64,000 nucleotides of DNA from an uncultured bacterium (GTDB taxonomy: Bacteria; Cyanobacteriota; Vampirovibrionia; Gastranaerophilales; Gastranaerophilaceae), in assembly GCA_902779645.1 (NCBI GenBank), contig CACZCH010000002.1, positions 79,772-143,771 of the forward strand. Direction: 5' to 3'. The notes beneath the pieces were generated by a model, which saw only the letters and a program-made list of their open reading frames with translations, was not told the origin of the DNA and searched no databases. The position numbers were made by a program, and so were the translations under genes. Of this stretch, positions 44,428 to 54,524 are shown in pieces (position 1 is the first letter of the stretch; the number at the start of each line of letters is the position of its first letter).

Positions 44428-46008
44428 ATGAATATCCAAGGTATTACGATCCCAAATATTATAAAGACAAGGGGTAAATTTTTACACCCTTCATTCAGAG
44501 CTGAAAATTCAAGTTTGGAAAGAACCCCGCAAAATGACACATTTGAATTAAAAATTGGTTATGTAAATGACTTACACGGTCAAACCAACAATATGATGAG
44601 AATACTATCGGGTATAAAAGGTGATATTATTCTCTCTGGTGGAGATAACGACATCGGGGATGAAAAAAACAGACACGTACATGATGCAACCGCAAAATTT
44701 TTAAATCTTGCAGACGTAAAAGCTACCGCATTAGGGAATCACGAAATGGACACTATGCAAAGCGACCTTAAAGAAACTGCATCAAAATACAACGGTAATA
44801 TTCTGGCAATTAACATAGAACAAAAACCTTTAGAAAATCAAAATTCAAAAGATATTGAAATATTCAAAAAAGCAAACATAAAAGAATTCATAAAACCTTC
44901 TATAATAATAGACATTAAAGGAGAGAAAATAGGACTTATAGGTACTACACCAATTGACCTTACAGACAGAGCATCGCATCCAGACTATCACAAAGACTGT
45001 AAAGCTCAAAATTTAGAAAAAACAGCCGAGCTTGTACAAAAAGAAATTGACAAAATTCAGAAAGAAGGAGTAAATAAAATTATCCTACTTTCACATCTTG
45101 GATTAGAACGAGACAAAGAAGTCATCAAAAACACAAGAGGACTGGATGTTGTAATCGGAGGTCACACACATGAGCTCCTCAATGGAGTTAAAGAAGGAGA
45201 AAACTTAATATACTCAGCTTCTGGAGAACCGGTAATTATAACAGAAGCCGGTAAAGACGGCAGATACTTTGGAGAGCTTAATTTAACATTTGATAAAAAT
45301 GGCATTATTACGAAAGCACAAAATAACATTGGTGAAACCGGTATGTATCACAGAAATCTTGTTCATCAGTATATGTTTAATGAGATTTTGGGCAAACCGG
45401 AACAAATAGGAGTAATCGAATATGCACCTCCTGCACCTAAATCTTTATTAGAAGAAAATCCTCACGCAAACTTTATGTGCGATGCTATGAGATATGAAAT
45501 GGACGCTGATATCGCCATTTGGAATAACTCAGGAACAAGAAATTATTTCAAAAAAGGAAATATCGACTCAAGTGATATAAAAGAAATTGCACCATTTGCA
45601 GACAATATCTCAGTCGCAAACGTATCAGAAAAAACACTAGTAGATGCTTTTAAAACAGCAGTAGAAGTTAGCTATAATTCTCACGGAAATAAACCCGGAC
45701 TTTTGGCTGTTTCAGGACTAAATTACACAGTAAATCAAAAAACAAAAAAACTTGTAGATATGAATTATATCGATAAATACGGTATTCAACATCACATTGA
45801 TGTTAATAACCCGCGAGAAAATAAAACATACAAAGTTGTTGCAGATTCTTTCATAATGACTTGGGGAAAAGAATACGGCATACTTGCTCAAAAAGATAAA
45901 TGTACGGAATATCCGTTTAACAAAGCTTATATCACCTGTGAATACATAAAAAAATTAAATCAGCCTGTTAAAATTAACCAAACAGGAAGAATTAAATATG
46001 TGATGTAA
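44428..46008 (+). CDS. 5'-nucleotidase/UshA-like metallophosphoesterase, copy 2
   Basis: 526 residues, clearly a tandem duplicate of the previous gene: all metal motifs are kept (VNDLHGQ, GGDNDIGD, ALGNHEMD, LLSHLG, GGHTHELL). N-terminus MNIQGITIPN...HPSFRAEN has F-R-A-E at residue 23 in place of F-K-A. A near repeat copy (GGGGTAAATT, 44471) codes for Gly-Lys-Phe between start and motif. Duplicate retention suggests split substrates or dose. Starts 6 bases after copy 1 with AGGAAAT as binding site. Confidence 0.87.
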   Translation: MNIQGITIPNIIKTRGKFLHPSFRAENSSLERTPQNDTFELKIGYVNDLHGQTNNMMRILSGIKGDIILSGGDNDIGDEKNRHVHDATAKFLNLADVKATALGNHEMDTMQSDLKETASKYNGNILAINIEQKPLENQNSKDIEIFKKANIKEFIKPSIIIDIKGEKIGLIGTTPIDLTDRASHPDYHKDCKAQNLEKTAELVQKEIDKIQKEGVNKIILLSHLGLERDKEVIKNTRGLDVVIGGHTHELLNGVKEGENLIYSASGEPVIITEAGKDGRYFGELNLTFDKNGIITKAQNNIGETGMYHRNLVHQYMFNEILGKPEQIGVIEYAPPAPKSLLEENPHANFMCDAMRYEMDADIAIWNNSGTRNYFKKGNIDSSDIKEIAPFADNISVANVSEKTLVDAFKTAVEVSYNSHGNKPGLLAVSGLNYTVNQKTKKLVDMNYIDKYGIQHHIDVNNPRENKTYKVVADSFIMTWGKEYGILAQKDKCTEYPFNKAYITCEYIKKLNQPVKINQTGRIKYVM

Positions 46009-46018
46009 AGGAGTAAAT

Positions 46019-46393
46019 ATGAAAATCTCTAGAATCCAACAAAATCATGTTAATCCAATTTTTCAAGCAAAAATATCTCCATCTTTTGAAAAATTTATGC
46101 GCAGCTTTATTAATAACGGCTCAAATCGTATTCAAAAGAATTACATGCTTAATAAAAAATTAGCGGATTTTGAAAGATACGGATTTAATGACTATACAGT
46201 TAATTTGGTTACAATACATAAAAGTTGGGGTAATGAATACTCTCTGGTTTCAACTAAAGAAGGTCAGGAACTAAAAAAAGGAATATTTCTATTAAAGAAA
46301 AATAGCGCAAAGGGCATTATTGAAACCTTTTTGCATTTTAGAAAAAATGAATTTGTTAGACTAATGAAAAAAAATTATAAATTTCTTGGTTAA
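46019..46393 (+). CDS. Small uncharacterised protein with FQAK N-terminal motif
   Basis: 124 residues, starting with MKISRIQQNHVNPIFQAK (F15-Q-A-K), the clearest example of the shared motif. Basic and helical, no domain recognised. It lies 10 bases after the second nucleotidase-like gene, with AAGGAG as ribosome site, so is co-transcribed with both, ending at the terminator 46411-46446. Confidence 0.65.
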   Translation: MKISRIQQNHVNPIFQAKISPSFEKFMRSFINNGSNRIQKNYMLNKKLADFERYGFNDYTVNLVTIHKSWGNEYSLVSTKEGQELKKGIFLLKKNSAKGIIETFLHFRKNEFVRLMKKNYKFLG

Positions 46394-46410
46394 GAATTGG
46401 CTAATATACA

Positions 46411-46446
46411 AAAACAGAGAAAACGTAAATGTTTTCTCTGTTTTTT
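46411..46446. terminator. Bidirectional intrinsic terminator
   Basis: AACAGAGAAAAC-GTAAAT-GTTTTCTCTGTT followed by T run; A run on the left serves the convergent GH57 gene. Confidence 0.88.
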
Positions 46447-46463
46447 ATTATAATTAATTATGC

Positions 46464-48182
46464 TTATTCATAAAGCGGAGCTAATTTTTTCTCTTGTTGA
46501 GGAATAACTCCTTCGGTAATTGATTGATATACTCTGTAATCAATTACAGGGAAACAGTTATCTATTGATTCTATTTCTTTAAGCTTAGCATCATCTATAT
46601 TACCGTTTTCAATCATATCAGCAATTAAACTGAATCTGTCAACGTGCTCATTAAATCTGTCTGTTGCATAATCTTTAGCCTGCCATGTTGTAATCAGGAA
46701 CGGCCAGTCTGAAGATTGAAGCAACAAGTTTTCTCTTGAAAGCTGATTTAAAGCTCTGTGCAAAAGCTTGTCTTCCGGTATTTGAGGATATTTATCCGCA
46801 ATCGCGCTCATACGTTTTTCGCAAGAGTGGATTATTGGCCACATCCATTCTGTTAAATGGTTTTGCCATACATAGAAGTGACCGCCTTGTCCCCAAGAAG
46901 ATTCAGGGATTTGAATAGCTTCTTTCGGCGGATATTTAGTAATGTATTCTCCCGCTGTCATTCTTTCAATATCAGGAATGTATTGATTGAATTTTTTAAT
47001 CACTTGTTTTATAAATTCAACACCTTCAAACCACCAGTGTCCAAACAATTCTGTATCAAAAGATACCATAACAAGTCCTTCTTTACCGGTAGCCTTTTTA
47101 TAATCATTTAGTAAATGATAAATTAATGTTGTATAATGGTCTGAATTTTCATTAATTTTATTGAATGCTAAAACCGGATCATATAACATCTTATCGCCTA
47201 AATCTGTTGTTGGAGATGTTATTCTCCAATAGTGCATACCTGATTTATCATCACGTTTATGGAATTCTCTAAAGCAACCATCCCCGGGATAGCCGTCAGC
47301 TGCTGACCAAACTTGATAACCTGCTCTGTCATTTCTTCCCATAACAGCTACTTGCGCATCAGGTAACCAGTATGCTGAATACGTGTCATATCCTGTTTTG
47401 GGTCTGTCAGGAAGCGGAATGTATTCAATATTACCGTACATTCCTATTACACGTCTGTTACCAATTGAGTTACCGCCTTCTATTACATGAGATTCAGTAA
47501 AGAAGTAATGAATATCATTATTTTGAAGCGTAACTTCAATTGCAGGTCTCCAGTGTTTTTTACCGTCTTTACCAACATATTCATAGCCTTGACGATAAGC
47601 ACATTCAGGAAGCCAAGCACCCATAGCCTTTTTCCCGAACAATCTTTGTGTCGTATCTTGACCTACTTTAAATTGAGCATTCAAGTTACTGTCAGTTGCA
47701 AGCAGCGGCGAGAAACCGTGAGTTGCACCTGATGTTGTAATTTCTATACAACCTAAATCTTGATATTTTTTAAAATATTTAATAAGATTTTTTTCGTATT
47801 TATTTACAAAATCATCTCTTAATTTATTCCACAAGTCAAAATAGTACTTAGCCAAATATTTTAAATGCTGGCTATGAGCCACTTTAGGGTCAGGATATCT
47901 TTCCAAATCCTTTGAAACGGCTGTTATTTGCGCATCTATGTATTTTACAAAACCGTTTTGCAAATGCTCATCATTAAGCTGTTCTGCAAGAATAGGAGTA
48001 ATACCTACGGTTAATTTTGCTTTTATTCCTTCTTCATACAATTCTGATATTGCATTAAGAAGAGGTACGTATGTTTCTGCCATACATTCGTAAAGGTTTT
48101 CTTCACCGAATGGCCACATACCTGCTTTTCTGTAATAAGGCAGGTGACTATGCAACATAAATACGAATTGTCCTACTGACAT
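46464..48182 (-). CDS. GH57 1,4-alpha-glucan branching enzyme (DUF1957 type)
   Basis: 572 residues. FMLHSHLPYYRKAG is GH57 motif 1; GITPILAEQL, GAWLPECAYRQG (motif 3 region) and SFDTELFGHWWFEG (motif 4, catalytic Asp) follow in order; a C-terminal helical DUF1957 domain begins near residue 430. These are glycogen branching enzymes of cyanobacteria and many thermophiles. The nearby phosphorylase-like gene at 49.4 kb supports alpha-glucan storage. No glycogen synthase is in the window. Confidence 0.88.
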   Translation of the reverse strand: MSVGQFVFMLHSHLPYYRKAGMWPFGEENLYECMAETYVPLLNAISELYEEGIKAKLTVGITPILAEQLNDEHLQNGFVKYIDAQITAVSKDLERYPDPKVAHSQHLKYLAKYYFDLWNKLRDDFVNKYEKNLIKYFKKYQDLGCIEITTSGATHGFSPLLATDSNLNAQFKVGQDTTQRLFGKKAMGAWLPECAYRQGYEYVGKDGKKHWRPAIEVTLQNNDIHYFFTESHVIEGGNSIGNRRVIGMYGNIEYIPLPDRPKTGYDTYSAYWLPDAQVAVMGRNDRAGYQVWSAADGYPGDGCFREFHKRDDKSGMHYWRITSPTTDLGDKMLYDPVLAFNKINENSDHYTTLIYHLLNDYKKATGKEGLVMVSFDTELFGHWWFEGVEFIKQVIKKFNQYIPDIERMTAGEYITKYPPKEAIQIPESSWGQGGHFYVWQNHLTEWMWPIIHSCEKRMSAIADKYPQIPEDKLLHRALNQLSRENLLLQSSDWPFLITTWQAKDYATDRFNEHVDRFSLIADMIENGNIDDAKLKEIESIDNCFPVIDYRVYQSITEGVIPQQEKKLAPLYE

Positions 48183-48408
48183 TTTTGCCTCCGTTCATTT
48201 TCTCGTGTTTATTTGGTGAAGTTTATTTTACTACTCACCAATATATATTTTTACATTACTATTTATAACATAATATCTAAAAAAAAGTAACTCTTTAGTA
48301 TTAATTCAGCAGAATAATGTTACAAATGTTTACTATATTTGGAGTCATTATGCTAGTATATAAGGATGATATAGCAAAAAGAAAGTATCTGCCAAATATA
48401 TTATGCAT

Positions 48409-49233
48409 TTAGCCAATTGTAAACATCCAATTTTCATTTGCAGAACAAGTGGCACAGAAGTCTGTTTCGGCCGTTACATATTTTGTATAATCTTTAAATG
48501 TTGAACCGGCTCTTCCTCTATAATCGTTTGCTAAAAACGGACAAGCATATACCCCGTTTCTAGTTAAAATTCTTCCAAACATACAATCTGTTTTTTCAGA
48601 AGATTTCAATATATTATTTTCATCATAATCAGGATAAGAAACATGTATTTGAATGTCAGTATTTTCAATCCCGTTTTCGGTAAAAATTCTTTGAAAATTC
48701 TCTTTTAATACAAGATCACTTAATTTGTAAAAATTTTGAACTGACAATACGGAAGTAAAGTTATAACGGCTTAAAATCTTAAGAGCAGATATAGTTTGTC
48801 TAAAATGACCTCTGTATTTAACTCTATCACTTTCCAGTTCATCAAAATGAGCAAGAGAAAGTCTGAAAAAGATTTGAGAATCTCCCTCTTCCTCTACCTT
48901 CTTTAAGAATCTGATTTTCTTTTCATTTAAAAAGCTTGAATTTGTACAAATACAAACATTTGAACGTTTTAGGCAAAATCTCAAAATAGTATTAAACTCA
49001 GGATGCGTCATCGGTTCGCCTCCTGTAAGATAAATACATTGAATAGGTTCTGATTTTGTATCTTCAAGAGCCGTTTTAATCATATCAACAGGAATAAAAT
49101 CTTTAATATTTTTAGATATAGGGAAATCAATATAACAGCTGTTACAGTGTCTGTTACAGTTTTTTGCAGTTAATTCAATAAACAGATTATTCAATCTTTC
49201 CAATTTATAAGCCGGTGCAGTGCAAATACTCAT
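48409..49233 (-). CDS. Radical SAM protein
   Basis: 274 residues. N-C-N-R-H-C-N-S-C (CX3CX2C, about residue 31) binds the 4Fe-4S/SAM cluster; T-G-G-E-P is the GGE motif. The C-terminal part has C-M-F-G...Y-A-C-P-F and C-A-T-C, possibly a shortened SPASM-type second cluster site. Substrate unknown. It lies between the branching enzyme and phosphorylase-like genes on the same strand, but separated from the former by 226 bases. RBS AGGAGAAAAAAG precedes the ATG. Confidence 0.82.
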   Translation of the reverse strand: MSICTAPAYKLERLNNLFIELTAKNCNRHCNSCYIDFPISKNIKDFIPVDMIKTALEDTKSEPIQCIYLTGGEPMTHPEFNTILRFCLKRSNVCICTNSSFLNEKKIRFLKKVEEEGDSQIFFRLSLAHFDELESDRVKYRGHFRQTISALKILSRYNFTSVLSVQNFYKLSDLVLKENFQRIFTENGIENTDIQIHVSYPDYDENNILKSSEKTDCMFGRILTRNGVYACPFLANDYRGRAGSTFKDYTKYVTAETDFCATCSANENWMFTIG

Positions 49234-49361
49234 CTTTTTTCTCCTTTTTCAAATCTCACCACTCACTTGTGATAAAAAAATTTTAAAGAAAAGAAAAAAG
49301 TAAAAAATCGTCAACTAAGACAAAATTTTATAATACAATTTACCGATTTTTAAAATAAAAT

Positions 49362-49392
49362 AAAAAAACCGCTCATAAAAAGCGGTTTTTTC
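49362..49392 (-). terminator. Intrinsic terminator
   Basis: AAAAAACCGCT-TTTTATG-AGCGGTTTTTT read on the minus strand, 20 bases past the phosphorylase-like gene. Confidence 0.82.
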
Positions 49393-49411
49393 TTTACTTG
49401 TTTTATACAAC

Positions 49412-51106
49412 TTATTTAATATTTGAATATGTCCAAGCATCGAAAGTTGGTGTTTCGGAGATATTAAGTTCTTTTTTCTTCTCTCCTGCACAACTATCAT
49501 CATGAGCAATCGGAGCGTACAATCTGTTATAGTATTCAATTACCATACGATCAGAGTTAAAGTATGCTTCAGATGTTCTGATAGCTTGTCTCATTAAACG
49601 AGCCCACTCATCTTTATCTTTATAGTATGTAGGAATAATACGTTTTTCAATAATATCCATTACACACTTATGGTCTTGCCAATGTCTTTCTTCCCAAGGC
49701 ATATCATCATCTAGGCCTGGGTATTCAACTGTATAACCATTGATACCGTCAAATGTACCTTCTACTGTCCAACCATCATAAATCGATAAGTGAAGTGCAC
49801 CGTTCATATTAGCTGACATACCAGAAGTACCAGATGCTTCAAACGGTCTTAACGGAGTATTCAACCAAATATCAGAACCGCGTTTAAGCATACCAGATAA
49901 TTGAAGTTCATATCCCGGAAGAACAACTACATTCTTTAAAGAATGAGAACGATTCAATAATTTGTTAAACATTTCCTTACCCATTACATCATCCGGATGG
50001 AATTTTCCGGCAAATATAATCTGAACTTTATCTTCATTAAGCAATCTTCCGATTCTGTCTTTATCCATAAGAATCAGCCATGCACGCTTGTAATCAGCAA
50101 ATCTTCTTGCCCACGTGATAGTTAAAACATCCGGATTGAATCTTTTACCTGCAACATTAGCAATATATTTGAAAAGTTCAGCCTTCATTTCCCGCTTTAC
50201 TTCAAGCAATTTCTGAGGATCATTTTGAGCAGCCGCAATTCTTTTATCCTGCCAATAATGAAGATTAACAGCATTCGTAATAGCTCTAATCGGGCATCTG
50301 TCTTCAACCCATTCCCACATTTTATTTGCAACAAGCCCGTGAAGCTGAGAAACTGCATTTGCAATTCTTGACATTCTGAGAGCTGCAACAGTAAGTGAGA
50401 AGTTTTCTCCGCCAAGCTGGATAGCTTTCTCTCTGCTTGCACCTGCAAAGAAACCGCCTTCCATTAATGTATCAACCCAATGTACTTCGTTACCTGCTGC
50501 AACCGGAGTATGAGTTGTAAATACGGTTTTCTTTCTTACTTTATCCAAATCACCATTGAATTGTCTCAAAAGTTCAAATGCTGCCGGCAGCGCATGACCT
50601 TCGTTCATGTGAACAACATCAAATTTGTAACCGACTGCTTGAAGAACTCTTATACCTGCTATACCCAAAACTGTTTCTTGAGAAATTCTGATTCTTTCAT
50701 TTCCGTCATATAAACGGTGAGATATACTCTTTGCCCAATCACTATTTCCTTCTATATCTGTTGTTAATAGATATACAGGGCAAGTACCGAATAATTCAGG
50801 ATTAACCTTAAATGCTTTAACTTTTACTTTTTCACCAAAAGTATCTACTTCAACAGTTATTCCGGTATCTTCCAAATAATCATAGTACTTTCTTATATAT
50901 GCTACTTCAACATTGCCAGAATGGTCTATTCGCTGGTCATAATACCCGTATGACCAAAGCATTGTTACACCGACCATCGGCATTTGTAAATATCCCGCTG
51001 ACAACATATGTGAGCCGGCTAAAAATCCTAAACCGCCGGAATATGTGCTTAAGGATTGATCCATTGCAATTTCCATTGAGAAATAAGCTACATTCGGTAA
51101 TGTCAT
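49412..51106 (-). CDS. Alpha-glucan phosphorylase-like protein, PLP lysine apparently absent
   Basis: 564 residues, GT35 phosphorylase family (short, TIGR02094-like): 'YFSMEIAMDQSLSTYSGGLGFLAGSH', 'HMNEGHA', FTTHTPVAAGNE and EASGTSGMSANMNGAL are in family order. In known phosphorylases the last motif is GT(S/N)xMK, with the Lys forming the Schiff base with PLP; here that residue is Ser (codon TCA on the minus strand). If real, phosphorolysis would be lost and the protein could be a glucan-binding or transferase derivative. Paired with GH57 branching enzyme. Confidence 0.85.
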   Translation of the reverse strand: MTLPNVAYFSMEIAMDQSLSTYSGGLGFLAGSHMLSAGYLQMPMVGVTMLWSYGYYDQRIDHSGNVEVAYIRKYYDYLEDTGITVEVDTFGEKVKVKAFKVNPELFGTCPVYLLTTDIEGNSDWAKSISHRLYDGNERIRISQETVLGIAGIRVLQAVGYKFDVVHMNEGHALPAAFELLRQFNGDLDKVRKKTVFTTHTPVAAGNEVHWVDTLMEGGFFAGASREKAIQLGGENFSLTVAALRMSRIANAVSQLHGLVANKMWEWVEDRCPIRAITNAVNLHYWQDKRIAAAQNDPQKLLEVKREMKAELFKYIANVAGKRFNPDVLTITWARRFADYKRAWLILMDKDRIGRLLNEDKVQIIFAGKFHPDDVMGKEMFNKLLNRSHSLKNVVVLPGYELQLSGMLKRGSDIWLNTPLRPFEASGTSGMSANMNGALHLSIYDGWTVEGTFDGINGYTVEYPGLDDDMPWEERHWQDHKCVMDIIEKRIIPTYYKDKDEWARLMRQAIRTSEAYFNSDRMVIEYYNRLYAPIAHDDSCAGEKKKELNISETPTFDAWTYSNIK

Positions 51107-51335
51107 AATTTTTCTACCTTCTTATTTTAACTGTGTACTACTAAAGAACTATATAAGTCCGTTTTTACATTCTATCAATAACATCAACTTTAATCAACTT
51201 TTATATAAAAAACACATTTTATTCTTCTAAACAATCTCCTAAAACCCCCTATTAATAAAGCATTTCAGAATTATTAAGTTTTATTACGAACTAATACTTT
51301 AGAATTAGTTAATTACTACTACAAATTTATAAATT

Positions 51336-54300
51336 CTAATCTACGCTGAAGATATCTTTGATATCTTCCATCGTAAGTGACTTCGTTATATTTCTGTCTA
51401 TTGAAACTACGCTGTCAACAAGATCGCGCTTGCGTCCTTTGATTTTTTGTATTTTTTCTTCAACAGTATTTTTAGTAATAAGTCTGTATACAAATACTTT
51501 CTTAGTTTGTCCGATACGATATGCACGGTCTGTTGCTTGATCTTCAACAGCAGGATTCCACCATGGGTCATAGTGAATTACATAATCAGCACCAGTTAAA
51601 TTCAAACCTGTACCGCCCGCTTTTAAGCTGATTAAGAAAATCGGTATATTCGGGTTACTATTAAAGTTTTCAACAGCACCTTGTCTGTCTTTTGTCTTAC
51701 CTGTAAGATATTCAAACGGTATACCCTCTCTTTGAAGCCATGCTTTAATAATATCAAGCATATCAACAAATTGGCTGAACAGAAGTATTCTATGATTTTC
51801 GTCAATAATTTGCTTAATCATATCTTTTAAATATTCAAATTTACCTGATTTAATATCACCCTTAATATGTTCTTTATCGTAAAGTCGAGGGTGACAACAT
51901 ATTTGACGCATTCTGAGAAGTGCAGAGAAAATAGACATTCTGCTCTTTTCAAGACCGTTCTGTTCAATACTCTTAAAGAGTTCTTCTTTGGTTGAATCAA
52001 GAACTTCAAGATAGAAGTCACGCTGCTCATCTGTAAGTTCGCAATAAGCCATGTTTTCAACTTTATCCGGTAAATCTTTTGCAACATCTCGTTTCATACG
52101 TCTTAATATGAACGGGAAAATTTGGAGCTTCAAACGTTTCTCAACTGTCTTATCCTGTCTTTCCATAATCGGAGTGACATACCTGTAATTGAATTCTGCT
52201 ACATTGAACAGGAATCCCGGCATTAAGAAGTCAAATACGGACCAAAGTTCTTCTAGTTTGTTTTCTATCGGAGTACCTGATAGAGCAAGCTTGTGGTCAG
52301 ATTGAAGTTCTTTAACCGATTGAGCGGTTTGAGATATAGCATTTTTTATATTTTGAGATTCATCTAAAATAACATATCTGAACTTATATTTTTTTAATTT
52401 AGCTATATCACGACGCACAAGAGCATAACTTGTAATGATAATATCATAATTCGGGATTTCTTTAAATAATCCTTTTCTGTCAGCACCTTGTATTTTTAGG
52501 CATGTTAAGTCTGGTGTAAATTTTTGGATTTCGTTTTCCCAGTTAAATACGACAGTCGTCGGAGCAATAACAAGTGTCGGCATCGGTCCGTCAACTTCTT
52601 TTGCTTTTTGAAGAAGAGTAAGCGCTTGGAGTGTTTTACCTAGCCCCATATCATCAGCAAGAATACCGTTTAAGCCATATTGATATAAGAACCACAGCCA
52701 ATGAAAACCTTTTGTTTGGTATTCACGGAATTTTGCATTAACACTTTTTGGAATATCAACACCTTCGGATGTTGTAGAGAATGTTGAGATTTGTTCCCAG
52801 AATTTTTGGAATTTTTCTGACATTACCAGTTCAAAACCTTGATTTTGAAGTTCGGTAATCAGACCTACACGGTATGTTTTAACCAAAAATTTGTTTTCAT
52901 TGTTCCTATATGCGTCAAAAGAGTTAAATGAACGCATGATTGCGTAAATATTTTGCGCCGGATATTCAACAAATCCCAAACTTCTTACACGTGCATATTT
53001 TTCACCGCTTTGAATTGTTTCATATATCTCATCAAAGTCGATAACTTCTTCTCCGACTTGTCCGTATAACTGAATTTCCATACTATCTATGGATTCTTCG
53101 GAGAAGTCAATTTTGGCACACATTTTGAAAGGTTCTTTAAGGAGTTTGAAAAAGTTCATATCGTCTTGTTCTTCAAACTTCCAGCCTTCGCCTGCCTGCT
53201 GAATGTAGTAGTTATAAAAATCAATAGCATTTTCTTTTTCGAGCGCGAGATTGTTTGTCTGCATTGGCACAAATTTGCAAGCCAGAAGCATATTATATGC
53301 TAATTGTTCATGCTCATAATCACGTTTAATCCAGTAAACCAAATCCTCTTTTTCGCTCTTTACGGAAATATACGGAGATTTGTCCTTGCTCTTTGTATAA
53401 GGAACCTTAACTCCTGAATAATCAAATTCCAAAGATGCTTTTAGTGACTGGTCATAGTCTATACCTAAAGTAACAATATTCAACGGAGGTTTGTGATCCA
53501 TTAATAATCCGCTGATATTTTCAGCAATTGTTACAGGCATAATCTCTTGTAAATGTGGTAATTCTTCATATACAAACTTCCCGCCGTCAGCATCTTTTAA
53601 GTCTGTGAAGGTCGATTTAATAATACTTTGCGGAAGTTCGTTCATTGCAATATTGATTGGAAATATAATATTTTTGTATCTTCCCCATTTAATTTGTCTT
53701 GAAAAATACTTAATCTCTTCAAAGGGGTAAATATCTTCTTTATCAGGACGGGTCCAGAATAGTTCAAGAACAATATTAGTACCGCCGTTTACATTTGTCG
53801 TCGAAACATCAAGATTCAATGTCCATACATTATCTGTAAATTGTATTCTCTCTTTTGTTTTTTCATCTAAGACTTCTTCCAAATCTGCCATTAGAGGAAA
53901 TACCGGAGCAAATTTAGTAATCGGTATATCATACCAGCCAGCCTTCTTATCCTGCTTAGCAATTTTTAGCATAACTTGGAACAGAGCAATTTCTTTTTTT
54001 TGAGCATCATTTAGTTCAAATTCCGGTGTTGCTTTTTGGATTTCAATTAATGCCCTTAAAATACCTTCCAAAGAGCGTACTATTTTATTGGTAGCTCTAT
54101 CCCTTACAAGAATTGAAAAAAAGTTCTGTCGTCTTTTAGGGTTAAAGTGGAAAATATAGCTTCCCCTTGGCGGGGTCTTAAGCGCCGTATCAATGTCTGA
54201 CACATCAGGTTCAACCTGAAACTTATCATACATGAAGTTTTCAAAAGCACCTTCTTCAATAGCTCTCAGTGCTACTGCAACAGAGTGTTTGCACCATTCT

Positions 54301-54524
54301 TCTTTCAGCGGACAATTACATCTTGCTTCCACTTTATTTTTCTTAAATATTAAATCTGTTAAATAAAAATCTTGATAATTGCCTTTTACTTTACCTTTAA
54401 AGAAGTTCTTTTCCGGATAAGCTTCAAGAATCATATCCTTTTGGTAATATTCATAACCGCGTCTCCAACTGCCGGAAGTCGCATTTTTCTTTAAAAAATC
54501 ATAATTAAACTTAAATTCGCCCAT
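51336..54524 (-). CDS. SNF2-family helicase with SWIM zinc finger
   Basis: 1062 residues. SWIM motif C-N-C-P...W-C-K-H near residue 72; helicase core begins about 600: LADDMGLGKTLQAL (Walker A), VILDESQNIKN (DExQ), ALSGTPIEN, LLFSQFVDMLDI, KAGGTGLNLTGADYVIHYDPWWNPAVEDQATDRAYRIGQ. Translocates on duplex DNA. Large SWIM-SNF2 proteins of this type are common in cyanobacteria and Firmicutes. One TATTTACCCC copy (53724) lies antisense in the gene (Ile-Tyr-Pro). 230 bases of AT-rich DNA separate it from the phosphorylase-like gene. Confidence 0.93.
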   Translation of the reverse strand: MGEFKFNYDFLKKNATSGSWRRGYEYYQKDMILEAYPEKNFFKGKVKGNYQDFYLTDLIFKKNKVEARCNCPLKEEWCKHSVAVALRAIEEGAFENFMYDKFQVEPDVSDIDTALKTPPRGSYIFHFNPKRRQNFFSILVRDRATNKIVRSLEGILRALIEIQKATPEFELNDAQKKEIALFQVMLKIAKQDKKAGWYDIPITKFAPVFPLMADLEEVLDEKTKERIQFTDNVWTLNLDVSTTNVNGGTNIVLELFWTRPDKEDIYPFEEIKYFSRQIKWGRYKNIIFPINIAMNELPQSIIKSTFTDLKDADGGKFVYEELPHLQEIMPVTIAENISGLLMDHKPPLNIVTLGIDYDQSLKASLEFDYSGVKVPYTKSKDKSPYISVKSEKEDLVYWIKRDYEHEQLAYNMLLACKFVPMQTNNLALEKENAIDFYNYYIQQAGEGWKFEEQDDMNFFKLLKEPFKMCAKIDFSEESIDSMEIQLYGQVGEEVIDFDEIYETIQSGEKYARVRSLGFVEYPAQNIYAIMRSFNSFDAYRNNENKFLVKTYRVGLITELQNQGFELVMSEKFQKFWEQISTFSTTSEGVDIPKSVNAKFREYQTKGFHWLWFLYQYGLNGILADDMGLGKTLQALTLLQKAKEVDGPMPTLVIAPTTVVFNWENEIQKFTPDLTCLKIQGADRKGLFKEIPNYDIIITSYALVRRDIAKLKKYKFRYVILDESQNIKNAISQTAQSVKELQSDHKLALSGTPIENKLEELWSVFDFLMPGFLFNVAEFNYRYVTPIMERQDKTVEKRLKLQIFPFILRRMKRDVAKDLPDKVENMAYCELTDEQRDFYLEVLDSTKEELFKSIEQNGLEKSRMSIFSALLRMRQICCHPRLYDKEHIKGDIKSGKFEYLKDMIKQIIDENHRILLFSQFVDMLDIIKAWLQREGIPFEYLTGKTKDRQGAVENFNSNPNIPIFLISLKAGGTGLNLTGADYVIHYDPWWNPAVEDQATDRAYRIGQTKKVFVYRLITKNTVEEKIQKIKGRKRDLVDSVVSIDRNITKSLTMEDIKDIFSVD

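Noticed and set aside
48350-48412. 20-codon ORF MLVYKDDIAKRKYLPNILCI with GGAG upstream
   Set aside because: Too short and without conservation data; kept only as a remark under the radical SAM finding.
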